From positions 1,406,001 through 1,470,000 of the forward strand of contig NZ_CP119082.1 in assembly GCF_029027965.1 (NCBI RefSeq): 64,000 bases of DNA. The letters run 5' to 3'. Shown piece after piece: positions 16,330-24,409 of this stretch. A program made the position numbers and the translations under genes. This DNA is from Paracoccus sp. S3-43. Its GTDB lineage: Bacteria; Pseudomonadota; Alphaproteobacteria; Rhodobacterales; Rhodobacteraceae. Numbering within the stretch: position 1 is the stretch's first letter; each line of letters starts with the position of its first letter. The notes below the pieces were generated by a model. The model did not search any database, had not been told where the DNA came from, and worked only from the letters and a program-made list of their open reading frames with translations.

Positions 16330-17478
16330 TCAGTTGAGGTATTTTTCCGGGTCCACGCTGTCGAATCCCTGGCGTACCTCGAAATGGACGAAGCCGCCCC
16401 GACCGGCCTTGCCGATGGACTGGCCTGCGGAAACGCTGTCGCCCTTGGCCACGTCCAGGCCGTCCAGCCCGGTATAGACGGTCATCAGATTTCCGTCGTG
16501 GCGCACCACCACGATGGGCGCGCCCGAGGTGTCCTTCGTGACCGCCGCGACCGTGCCGCGACCCGCCGCCTTCACGGCAGTCCCGGCGGTCGCCGAAATG
16601 TCGATCCCGTCGTTCCTGCCCTTTTCATAGACCCGGATGATCGACCCCGACACCGGCATCTGGAACCGCCCGGCGGCGGATGCCGCTGTCCGCGTGGCCC
16701 CCAGGTCGGTCGCGGGCGCCTTGGGGCCGGGATCGGCGGCGGGGGCCGTCGTCTCGGACGGCAGGGGCTGGGCGGCCGAGGGCGGGCGCGGGGTAGGGCT
16801 GCCGGTACCCGGCGCGGTGGTGACGGCAGTCGGGTCGGGGGCCTTCCGCCCGGCCACCGGCACGATCAGCCGCTGACCGACGCGCAGCGACATGGAGGAC
16901 GGCAGTCCGTTCCAGGCCGCCAGATCCTGCACGCTGACATCGTATTTGCGGGCGATGGACCAGGCCGTCTCGCCCGAGGCGACGACATGCTGCGCGGGAT
17001 TGGCCGGGCGGGGCGCCGGTGTCGCAGCGGCGGCGGCGGGCGTCGTGGCGGCGGGCGTCGTGCCGGATCGCGCCGGCTGTCCCGCGAAGGGATCGGTGAC
17101 GCCGCCGCCGCTGCGCCCCGCCGCCGCCCCGCCTGCGGCCACGCGCTGCGACAGGACCAGGGTCTGCCCGGCGCCCAGGGGGGCGTTGGCGGGCAGGGCG
17201 TTGTGCTGGGCCAGCCGCGCGGCATCGACGCCCAGCCGCGCCGCGACGCTGCCCACGGTATCGCCGCTGCGCGCGACGACGACCTGATAGGTCGGAAAGG
17301 TGATCACGCCCCGGTCGTCGGGCTGCGGACGCGGGGCCGCGCGGGCGGCGGCATCGGCGGTGTTCAGTGCCCCCGGCATCCAGCCGCGCAGATCCGGGTC
17401 GAATCCCGTCGCCCCGCAAGAAGCCAGAAGAAAGGCCGCAGCCCCGATGCTGGCGGCCTGTCTGAAACTGCTGCTCAT
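16330..17478 (-). CDS. nlpD: NlpD-like LysM/M23 lipoprotein, degenerate peptidase
   Basis: A 382-residue lipoprotein. The signal ends in lipobox LLASC (Cys at about 21). Two LysM domains follow (YQVVVARSGDTVGSV... and QHVVASGETAWSIARKYDV...), separated by Ala/Thr/Pro linkers, then an M23 domain. The metal ligands are altered as in E. coli NlpD: NDGIDI has Asn where the HxGxD His should be, and YTGLDGLDV replaces the normal loop, although VHFEVR keeps one His. It should therefore activate an amidase, not cut peptidoglycan. The start at 17478 gives the signal peptide. The surE-pcm-nlpD order is classical. Confidence 0.9.
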   Translation of the reverse strand: MSSSFRQAASIGAAAFLLASCGATGFDPDLRGWMPGALNTADAAARAAPRPQPDDRGVITFPTYQVVVARSGDTVGSVAARLGVDAARLAQHNALPANAPLGAGQTLVLSQRVAAGGAAAGRSGGGVTDPFAGQPARSGTTPAATTPAAAAATPAPRPANPAQHVVASGETAWSIARKYDVSVQDLAAWNGLPSSMSLRVGQRLIVPVAGRKAPDPTAVTTAPGTGSPTPRPPSAAQPLPSETTAPAADPGPKAPATDLGATRTAASAAGRFQMPVSGSIIRVYEKGRNDGIDISATAGTAVKAAGRGTVAAVTKDTSGAPIVVVRHDGNLMTVYTGLDGLDVAKGDSVSAGQSIGKAGRGGFVHFEVRQGFDSVDPEKYLN

Positions 17479-17515
17479 GTCCGTCGTCCTTAACCTGCCA
17501 TGCCGCAGATCCGGG

Positions 17516-18178
17516 TCATGTCGGCCCCAACCCTTCGACCAGCGGCACAAATCGCACCTGACGCAATTCGTCATAGTCATAGCCGGTTTCGGTCCGCGTC
17601 ACGCGGATCAGCGTCTGGACCGCATCGGACTGGCCCACCGGCACGACCATGATACCGCCGATCTTCAACTGTGCCAACAGCGGCCCCGGAGGATCCTCGG
17701 CGGCGGCGGTGACAAGGATGCGATCGAACGGCGCCTGATCGGGCAGTCCGCGCGACCCGTCGGCCACCTGCGCGGTGATGTTGTGCAGGCCCAGATGGCG
17801 GAAGATCGCCTCGGCCTCGGTCACAAGGCGGCGGTGGCGGTCCACGGTATAGACGCGGCGGCACAGCCCCGACAGGACCGCCGCCTGATAGCCCGAGCCC
17901 GTCCCGATCTCCAGCACGGTGTCGCGCGGGCCGGGTTGCAGCGACTGCGTCATCAGCCCCACGACCGAGGGCTGGCTGATCGTCTGGCCGCAGGGAATGG
18001 GCAGGGGCGTGTCCTCGTAAGCGCGGTCGGCGAACTGGCCGCGCACGAACAGGCCCCGGTCGATCCTTTCCATCGACGCCAGGACGCGCGGATCGGTCAC
18101 CCCGCGCGAGCGCAGCTGGAACAGGAAACGCATCTTGCGTTCGGCGGGACCGTCCTTGTCGTCATGCCCCTCGGTCAT
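17516..18178 (-). CDS. pcm: Protein-L-isoaspartate O-methyltransferase
   Basis: A 220-residue SAM-dependent methyltransferase that repairs isoaspartyl residues in aged proteins. SAM motif I is [16 protein letters not shown], preceded by [18 protein letters not shown], the family signature, and followed by [13 protein letters not shown] (motif II/III). The start overlaps the surE stop by four bases (ATGA), so it is coupled to surE. Full length for the family. Confidence 0.95.
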   Translation of the reverse strand: MTEGHDDKDGPAERKMRFLFQLRSRGVTDPRVLASMERIDRGLFVRGQFADRAYEDTPLPIPCGQTISQPSVVGLMTQSLQPGPRDTVLEIGTGSGYQAAVLSGLCRRVYTVDRHRRLVTEAEAIFRHLGLHNITAQVADGSRGLPDQAPFDRILVTAAAEDPPGPLLAQLKIGGIMVVPVGQSDAVQTLIRVTRTETGYDYDELRQVRFVPLVEGLGPT

Positions 18179-18990
18179 GCGGTGCCCGCCCCGATGGCGT
18201 CGTCATCGAACAGGGTGGTCATTTCCAGCAGCGAGGCATGGCAGGTCAGGTCGGCCCGCATCGGCGTGACCGAGATGAAGCCGTCCATGTTCACCGCCAC
18301 GTCGGTCTCGGGCGCGGCCGGGGCGTCCTGCGCGCCGCCCGCCGCCCACATGAAGCGCCGGCCGTTGGGCGCGGTATAGGGCACGACGCCGAAATTCGTC
18401 CCCCGCCTGCGCCCCTGCCGCACGACGCGGGTGCCGCGCACCGCCGAAGCCGGGATGGGCGGGAAATTGATGTTGTAGAACAGCCGGAATTCCGCGTCCG
18501 AGGTCCAGTCCCCGTAATCCAGCAGCCGCCGGATCACAGCCGCGCCATGCTGGCGCGCGCCTTCGAACGGATCGGCCAGGCTGGCCGTCTGCGGACCCAG
18601 GTATTGCGACAGGGCAATGGCGGGCAGGCCCTGCAACGCGGCCTCCATCGCGCCGCCGACGGTGCCGGAATACATCGCGTTTTCGCCCGAGTTGTTGCCC
18701 CGGTTCACGCCCGACAGCACCAGGTCGGGGGGGCCGTCCGCCATGATGTCGCACAGCGCGGCCAGCACGCAATCCGCCGGGCTTCCCTCGGTCGCATAGC
18801 GGCGTTTGTCCAAGCGCGCGACCATGGCGGGATGGGCATAGCTGATGCAATGGGCCACGCCGGACTGTTCGAAGGCCGGGGCCACCGTCCAGACCTGCCC
18901 CGAGGGACCGGCCAGGGTCGCGGCGATCTCCTCCAGCACCGCCAGCCCCGGTGCGTTGATGCCGTCGTCATTGGTGATCAAGATGCGCAT
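18175..18990 (-). CDS. surE: 5'/3'-nucleotidase SurE
   Basis: A 271-residue metal-dependent nucleoside monophosphatase. The N-terminus [21 protein letters not shown] holds the Asp-Asp metal site; the third and fourth ligands lie in [11 protein letters not shown] and [21 protein letters not shown]. The start at 18990 is chosen because [10 protein letters not shown] is the invariant family N-terminus, though the frame stays open 15 codons further upstream. First gene of surE-pcm, with nlpD following 37 bases after pcm. Confidence 0.95.
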   Translation of the reverse strand: MRILITNDDGINAPGLAVLEEIAATLAGPSGQVWTVAPAFEQSGVAHCISYAHPAMVARLDKRRYATEGSPADCVLAALCDIMADGPPDLVLSGVNRGNNSGENAMYSGTVGGAMEAALQGLPAIALSQYLGPQTASLADPFEGARQHGAAVIRRLLDYGDWTSDAEFRLFYNINFPPIPASAVRGTRVVRQGRRRGTNFGVVPYTAPNGRRFMWAAGGAQDAPAAPETDVAVNMDGFISVTPMRADLTCHASLLEMTTLFDDDAIGAGTA

Positions 18991-19164
18991 CGTCCGCCCG
19001 CACGGTCCTGCGGCGCCGCGACAGCGCCCGTTCACTTTGTGGTTCCTGCTTAGCCGGGCGACCCGCCCGCTTCAAGCGCTCAAGGGCAGGCAAGACCCGA
19101 AAGCGGTTTGACGGGGCTGCCGGGGCGTTGCATCCTTTTCCCCGACGCAAACGGCGCGCGGGTC

Positions 19165-20079
19165 ATGCAGATTTATCTTCCCATCGCAGAGGTATCGGTC
19201 AACGCCTTCACGCTGATCGGGCTGGGCGGCCTCGTCGGTTTGATGAGCGGCCTGTTCGGCGTGGGCGGCGGCTTCCTGATCACGCCCCTGCTGTTCTTCA
19301 TCGGCATCCCGCCCGCCATCGCCGTGGCGACGGGCGCGAACCAGGTGGTCGCATCGTCGGTATCGGGCGTGCTGGCGCATGTGAAACGCAAAAGCGTCGA
19401 TTTCAGGATGGGCGGGGTGCTGCTGGTGGGCGGCCTGGCCGGATCCTGGCTGGGTGTCTGGGTCTTTACCCTGCTGCAACGGGTGGGCCAGGTCGATCTG
19501 GTGGTGCAACTGTGCTATGTCGTCTTTCTGGGCCTGATCGGCGCGATGATGTTGCAGGAAAGCATCCGCGCCCTGCGGCGGTCGAACGCGCCCGGCCATC
19601 GCCGGCGGCTGCACCAGCACAACTGGGTCCACCGCTGGCCCCTGAAGATCAAGTTCCGCGCCTCGGGCCTGTATATCAGCGCCTTTCCGCCGCTGCTGGT
19701 GGGGGTGGCCGTGGGGGTGCTGGCCGCGATTATGGGGGTGGGCGGCGGCTTCATCATGGTGCCCGCGATGATCTATCTGCTGGGAATGCCGACCAAGGTC
19801 GTGGTCGGCACCTCGCTGTTCCAGATCACCTTCGTGACCGCCTTCACCACGCTGATGCACGCCGTCAGCTATAACACCGTGGACATCATGCTGGCGGTGC
19901 TGCTGATCGTCGGCGGCGTCGTCGGCGCGCAGTTCGGCACCACGCTGGGGGCAAGGCTGCGGGCCGAGCAGTTGCGGATCCTGCTGGCGCTGCTGGTGCT
20001 GGCGGTCTGCGGCAAGCTGGCGCTGGATCTGTTCCTGACGCCGGACGATTTCTACGTCATCCAGCCGGGGATCGGCTGA
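19165..20079 (+). CDS. TauE/SafE-family sulfite/organosulfonate exporter
   Basis: A 304-residue inner-membrane protein with about eight helices and the duplicated family motif: GLFGVGGGFLITPLLFFIGIPP in the first half and AAIMGVGGGFIMVPAMIYLLG in the second. A cytosolic loop (RRSNAPGHRRRLHQHN) lies between. ATG 19165 matches the usual MQIYLPIAEVSVNAF start. It is coupled (TGATG) to a TIGR02186 protein, a pairing I recognise as recurrent in Rhodobacteraceae; export of sulfite or related C2 sulfonates is inferred. Confidence 0.9.
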   Translation: MQIYLPIAEVSVNAFTLIGLGGLVGLMSGLFGVGGGFLITPLLFFIGIPPAIAVATGANQVVASSVSGVLAHVKRKSVDFRMGGVLLVGGLAGSWLGVWVFTLLQRVGQVDLVVQLCYVVFLGLIGAMMLQESIRALRRSNAPGHRRRLHQHNWVHRWPLKIKFRASGLYISAFPPLLVGVAVGVLAAIMGVGGGFIMVPAMIYLLGMPTKVVVGTSLFQITFVTAFTTLMHAVSYNTVDIMLAVLLIVGGVVGAQFGTTLGARLRAEQLRILLALLVLAVCGKLALDLFLTPDDFYVIQPGIG

Positions 20080-20897
20080 TGCGGGGCCGGATCGCCGGGC
20101 TGGTGCTGCTGGCCCTGGCCTGCACCGCAAGCGCGCAATCGCCCGGCCCGCCGATCGAGGCCACGCCCACCGCCGATCCGCCCCCGGCCGAGACGGTGGT
20201 CGCGGGCCTGTCCAGCGACAGCGTGGCGATCACCGCCAGCTTCGATGGATCCGACATCCTGATCTATGGCGCGATCAAGCGCGAAACTCCGATTCCGTCC
20301 GGCCCGCCCTTGCAGGTGATCGTCACCGTCGAGGCCCCGTCCCGAGGCGTCACGGTCTGGCGCAAGGAACGCAGGGCCGGGATCTGGGTCAATGCCGAAT
20401 CCGTGCGGATCGGGGCGGCGCCGGGCTTCTATGCCGTCGCCACCTCGGCCGCCCTGGGCGACATCCTGCTGCCCGAATGGGACAGCCGCTACCGCATTTC
20501 GCTGTCGCACGCGATGCGCGCCTTCGCGGGCCAGATCGCGGTGGACAGCGCTGTCCCCTTCACCGAGGCCCTGGTCCGCATCCGAGAGGACCAGGGCCTG
20601 TATCGCCTGGACGAGGGCAGCGTGTCGCTGATCGACCAGACGCTGTTCCGCGCCGATGTCAACCTGCCCGCCAATCTGATCGAGGGCGCCTACAAGACCC
20701 GCATCTTCCTGCTGCGCGACGGGCAGGTGATCGACGTGTTCGTGGCGCCGATCAACGTGCGCAAGGTGGGGCTGGAACGCTGGCTGCATCGGCTGGCCTT
20801 CGACCAGCCGTTCCTTTACGGGCTGATGTCGCTGGGGGTCGCGGTGTTCGCCGGATGGGGCGCATCGGCGGCGTTCAGGAAGCTGCGGCGGCCCTAG
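20079..20897 (+). CDS. TIGR02186-family exported membrane-anchored protein
   Basis: A 272-residue protein of the alphaproteobacterial family TIGR02186. It has a signal peptide (MRGRIAGLVLLALACTASAQ), a beta-rich periplasmic domain (VVAGLSSDSVAITASFDGSDILIYGAIKRE, RIREDQGLY, LFRADVNLPANLIEGAYKTRIFLLRDGQ) and one C-terminal membrane helix (about 243-262) with a basic cytosolic tail. Its start overlaps the exporter stop by one base, so it is very likely an accessory subunit of that exporter. Molecular role unknown. Confidence 0.85.
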   Translation: MRGRIAGLVLLALACTASAQSPGPPIEATPTADPPPAETVVAGLSSDSVAITASFDGSDILIYGAIKRETPIPSGPPLQVIVTVEAPSRGVTVWRKERRAGIWVNAESVRIGAAPGFYAVATSAALGDILLPEWDSRYRISLSHAMRAFAGQIAVDSAVPFTEALVRIREDQGLYRLDEGSVSLIDQTLFRADVNLPANLIEGAYKTRIFLLRDGQVIDVFVAPINVRKVGLERWLHRLAFDQPFLYGLMSLGVAVFAGWGASAAFRKLRRP

Positions 20898-20912
20898 AGG
20901 ATTCAAGGCGAC

Positions 20913-21476
20913 GTGTTCACGAAAAAGGCTTTTCCCTCTTGGTGCGTGGCCGCCGTGATTGCCGCTGCGGCGCTGATCCTGCTGGCGGCGGGCCGGGTGC
21001 CGATCTGCGACTGCGGTTATGTGAAGCTGTGGCACGGCCAGACGGTCAGTTCCGAAAACTCGCAGCATCTGAGCGACTGGTACACGCCCTCGCACCTGCT
21101 GCACGGGATCATCTTCTATGCCGCGCTGTGGCTGGCGGCGCGGCGGCTGCCCTTTGGCTGGCGGCTGCTGATCGCCACCGTGGTCGAGGCCGCCTGGGAA
21201 ATCGTCGAGAATTCGGACGCGGTGATCGAACGCTATCGCAGCGTGACGATCTCGCTGGATTATTACGGCGACAGCGTGATCAATTCGGTGGCCGACATCC
21301 TGGCGATGGTTGCCGGGTTCTATCTGGCCCGCTGGCTGCCGGTCTGGCTGTCCGTCGCCATCGTCATCGGGTTCGAGATCCTGACGATCTGGCTGATCCG
21401 CGACGGGCTGGCGCTGAACGTGCTGATGCTGCTGTGGCCCATGGATGCGGTGAAAGCGTGGCAGGCGGGGGCGTGA
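20913..21476 (+). CDS. DUF2585 (UPF0314) family membrane protein
   Basis: A 187-residue integral membrane protein that begins with GTG at 20913. The family features CDCGYVKLWHG, SQHLSDWYTPSHLLHGIIFY and WEIVENSDAVIERYR are all present, with about four to five membrane segments. Conserved His/Asp/Glu in membrane-proximal motifs suggest an enzyme-like site, but no function is known. It ends inside a GC hairpin and lies 15 bases after the TIGR02186 gene, so it may belong to the same operon. Confidence 0.85.
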   Translation: MFTKKAFPSWCVAAVIAAAALILLAAGRVPICDCGYVKLWHGQTVSSENSQHLSDWYTPSHLLHGIIFYAALWLAARRLPFGWRLLIATVVEAAWEIVENSDAVIERYRSVTISLDYYGDSVINSVADILAMVAGFYLARWLPVWLSVAIVIGFEILTIWLIRDGLALNVLMLLWPMDAVKAWQAGA

Positions 21477-21485
21477 CGCCCCCGC
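21465..21485 (+). terminator. Hairpin that encloses the DUF2585 stop codon
   Basis: GCGGGGGCG (21465-21473) and CGCCCCCGC (21477-21485) form a perfect 9-bp stem whose three-base loop is the TGA stop codon. No T tract follows, so it may act as a transcript-end stabiliser or a weak bidirectional terminator between convergent genes. Confidence 0.55.
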
Positions 21486-21494
21486 AGGACGCGT

Positions 21495-22451
21495 TTATCC
21501 CGCGATCAGTTCCGCCTGGCGCACGATCACCTCGGCCTGCTTGATCGAGGCGATGTCGACCAGACGGCCCTTGTAGACCGTCGCCCCCGCGCCCTCGACC
21601 TTGGCCTTTTCCATCGCGGCAAGGATCTCTCGCGCCTCGGTCACGGCGGATTCGCTGGGGGAAAACACCTCGTTCGCCAGCGCCACCTGGCTGGGATGGA
21701 TCGCCCATTTGCCGACCATGCCCAAGGTCGCGGACCGCCGCGCCTGGGCCACGAACCCGTCGGAATCGCTGAAATCGCCGAACGGCCCATCGACCGGCAG
21801 CAGCCCATGCGTCCGGCAGGCCGCGACGATGGCGGCCTGCGCCCAGTGCCAGGGATCGGGCCAGTATTTCTGCCCCTCGCGGATCATGTAGTAATTTTCC
21901 TGCGTCCCGCCGATCCCGGTCGTGGCCATGCCCATGGAGGCCGCGAAATCCGCCGCCCCCAGGCTGATCGCCTGCATCCGGGGGGACGCGGCCGCGATCT
22001 CCTCGACATGGCAGATGCCCGCCGCGCTTTCGATGATGGCCTCGAAACCGATGCGCTTGCCGCGGCCCTTCGCGCGCTCCACCGCCGTCACCAGGGCATC
22101 CACGGCATAGATGTCGCTGGCGTTCCCGGCCTTGGGGATCATGATCTGGTCCAGCCGTTCACCGGCCTGTTCCAGCAGGTCCACCACGTCGCGATACCAG
22201 AAGGGCGTGTCCAGCCCGTTGATGCGCACCGACAGCGTCTTGTCGCCCCAGTCGATGTCGCCGATGGCCTGGATGATGTTCGCGCGCGCCCGGTCCTTGT
22301 CGTCGGGGGCGACCGAGTCCTCGAGATCCAGGTTCACCACGTCGGCGGCGGATTTCGCCATCTTCTCGAACAGGCTTTCCCGAGAGCCGGGGCCGAACAG
22401 CTGGCAGCGGTTCAGGCGGGCAGGGGGCAGGGGTTGGGTGCGAAAGCTCAT
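21495..22451 (-). CDS. mcl1: L-malyl-CoA / beta-methylmalyl-CoA lyase
   Basis: A 318-residue CitE-like lyase that cleaves (3S)-malyl-CoA and beta-methylmalyl-CoA to glyoxylate plus acetyl- or propionyl-CoA in the ethylmalonyl-CoA pathway. The N-terminus (PPARLNRCQLFGPGSRE), VVNLDLEDSVAPDDK (metal-binding Asp/Glu region), VRINGLDTPFWYRDVVDLLE and the C-terminal GKWAIHPSQVALANEVF match Rhodobacter Mcl1 almost throughout. Its presence points to acetyl-CoA assimilation without isocitrate lyase. Divergent from the dat gene across a 150-bp intergenic region. Confidence 0.95.
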   Translation of the reverse strand: MSFRTQPLPPARLNRCQLFGPGSRESLFEKMAKSAADVVNLDLEDSVAPDDKDRARANIIQAIGDIDWGDKTLSVRINGLDTPFWYRDVVDLLEQAGERLDQIMIPKAGNASDIYAVDALVTAVERAKGRGKRIGFEAIIESAAGICHVEEIAAASPRMQAISLGAADFAASMGMATTGIGGTQENYYMIREGQKYWPDPWHWAQAAIVAACRTHGLLPVDGPFGDFSDSDGFVAQARRSATLGMVGKWAIHPSQVALANEVFSPSESAVTEAREILAAMEKAKVEGAGATVYKGRLVDIASIKQAEVIVRQAELIAG

Positions 22452-22601
22452 GGGATCCGTTCCGGAAAGATTTGCGTCCCGCCCAGCAATAATGTTTCGC
22501 GCGCGCAGCATCAAGGGCTGCGTTGCGGCATCTCGGCCGACTTGACGCGGCCGGGCTTTGGGCGCAGGACCACCGCGACAAACGCGACCACGGGGGACAT
22601 C

Positions 22602-23462
22602 ATGACGCGCACGGTCTATGTAAATGGCGATTACCTTCCCGAGGATCAGGCGACGGTCTCGGTCTTCGACCGGGGCTTCCTGATGGCCGATGGCGTCTAC
22701 GAGGTCGTCAGCATCCTGGACGGCAAGCTGCTGGATTTCCAAGGCCATCTGATCCGCCTGAAGCGGTCCCTGGACGCGCTGTCGATGGACAACCCCTTGT
22801 CGGACGACGCGTATCTGGCGGCGTTCCGCGCCCTGGTGGACAGCAACGCGATCCGCGACGGGATGATCTATCTTCAGGTCACGCGCGGCAATCCGGGCGA
22901 CCGCGATTTCGCCTATCCGCCTGCGGGCACGCGCCCGACCGTGGTGATGTTCACGCAGTCCAGGCCCGGCCTGGCCGATGCCCCCGCCGCGAAAACCGGC
23001 TGGAAGGTCATCAGCATCCCCGATCAGCGTTGGGCGCGGCGCGACATCAAGACGGTGCAGCTTCTGTATCCCTCGATGGCCAAGATGGAGGCCAAGGCGC
23101 GCGGCGTGGACGACGCCTGGCTGGTCGAGGATGGGCTGGTCACGGAAGGCACCAGCAACAACGCCTATATCGTGAAGAACGGCACCATCGTGACCCGCGC
23201 GCTGTCGAACGACATCCTGCACGGCATCACCCGCGCCGCCGTGCTGCGCTTCGCCGCCGAGGCGCAGATACAGGTGGAAGAACGCAGCTTCACCATCGAC
23301 GAGGCTCAGGCGGCGGATGAGGCGTTCATCACCTCGGCCTCGGCCTTCGTGATGCCGGTGGTGGAAATCGACGGCACGGCGGTGGGCACGGGGCAGGTGG
23401 GTCCGGTCGCCAGGCGGCTGCGCGAGATCTATCTGGACGAAAGCCGCAAGGCCGCGATCTAG
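22602..23462 (+). CDS. dat: D-amino-acid transaminase
   Basis: A 286-residue fold-type IV PLP aminotransferase, probably making D-alanine/D-glutamate or degrading D-amino acids. FDRGFLMADGVYEVV is the family N-terminal motif, WARRDIKTVQLL carries the PLP lysine, and LVTEGTSNNAYIV binds the cofactor phosphate. D-specific enzymes have the DIK-containing arrangement seen here, which argues against IlvE. The stop TAG shares the palindrome CTAG (23459-23462) with the stop of the convergent acyltransferase. Confidence 0.88.
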   Translation: MTRTVYVNGDYLPEDQATVSVFDRGFLMADGVYEVVSILDGKLLDFQGHLIRLKRSLDALSMDNPLSDDAYLAAFRALVDSNAIRDGMIYLQVTRGNPGDRDFAYPPAGTRPTVVMFTQSRPGLADAPAAKTGWKVISIPDQRWARRDIKTVQLLYPSMAKMEAKARGVDDAWLVEDGLVTEGTSNNAYIVKNGTIVTRALSNDILHGITRAAVLRFAAEAQIQVEERSFTIDEAQAADEAFITSASAFVMPVVEIDGTAVGTGQVGPVARRLREIYLDESRKAAI

Positions 23463-24367
23463 GCCAGCCCCTTGGTCCCGCGCACCAGCCGCGCCCTGCC
23501 GCGATCCTGCATCAGGCGCGCGGCGTCCGGGCCGGGCGCGGGCATGGCCAGCACCCGGTCGCGCAGGACGGTGATCGCGTCCTCTCCCCTGGGCAGGGTC
23601 GCGGGGTCGATGGGCGCGCCGATGGTGATGCGATAGGGCTGGCTGCGCTTGTTCAGCACCTCGTTGAACAAAGTCACGTCGCGCAGCGTCGGATGGATCG
23701 CGTCCAGCAGATAGAACAGCGCCGAGTTGCGGGCCCGGATGTTCATCGGAATGACCGGCACCCCGAACTTGCGGGCGATCATCGCCGCGCTTGCCATCCA
23801 AGGGCGTTCGTGCAGCGTCATCCCCTGCCGCTTGGCCAGCCGCCCGGACGGAAAGATCAGCCCGATCCGCCCCGCCGCAAGCGCCTCTCGGGTATAGTCC
23901 ATCGTCGCCTTGGTCTTGGCATGGCTGCGCTTTTCGATGCGCCATTCGACCCCGGCGATCAGATCGGCGGTCTGTGGCAGCACCCGGATCATGTCGTGGT
24001 TGGCATAGATGAACAGGTCGTCGCGCAGATGCGACATCAGCGCATGGACGATGATCCCGTCGGCAATCCCGGTCGGATGATTCGCGACGATCAGCGCGGG
24101 GCCGCTGGCGGGAATATGCTCCATCCCCTCGACCCGCACGTCGCGGACGATCAGGTCGGACATGCGGCGCATGATCTCGGCCGTGGGAAGGTCGCGGAAC
24201 TCGGCGCCCAGGCGCAGGGTGGCGGGATAGCGCAACAGGCCCATCATCATCCATTTCGCCAGACGGTGATGCGGCTTGCCGGAATAGAGCCAGGGCGCCC
24301 GCTCGGCGATCAGCGGGTCCAGACGGGCCTGCATCTCGGCCTTGGCATCGGCATGGCGGTCAGTCAT
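23459..24367 (-). CDS. PlsC-type 1-acylglycerol-3-phosphate acyltransferase family protein
   Basis: A 302-residue acyltransferase. The NHx4D active site is NHPTGIAD, followed by FIYANHDMIRVLP and the phosphate-binding LIFPSGRLAKRQG. The middle region (GVPVIPMNIRARNSALFYLLDAIHP) resembles the hemolysin-like/OlsA group, which acylates lyso-lipids, so an ornithine-lipid or phosphatidate role are both possible. ATG 24367 fits better than an upstream start in a basic stretch. The stop shares bases with the convergent dat stop. Confidence 0.87.
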   Translation of the reverse strand: MTDRHADAKAEMQARLDPLIAERAPWLYSGKPHHRLAKWMMMGLLRYPATLRLGAEFRDLPTAEIMRRMSDLIVRDVRVEGMEHIPASGPALIVANHPTGIADGIIVHALMSHLRDDLFIYANHDMIRVLPQTADLIAGVEWRIEKRSHAKTKATMDYTREALAAGRIGLIFPSGRLAKRQGMTLHERPWMASAAMIARKFGVPVIPMNIRARNSALFYLLDAIHPTLRDVTLFNEVLNKRSQPYRITIGAPIDPATLPRGEDAITVLRDRVLAMPAPGPDAARLMQDRGRARLVRGTKGLA

Positions 24368-24409
24368 TCCGGCCTTTCTGCCCCGGCGCGGGGCCGGCCG
24401 CAAGACACA

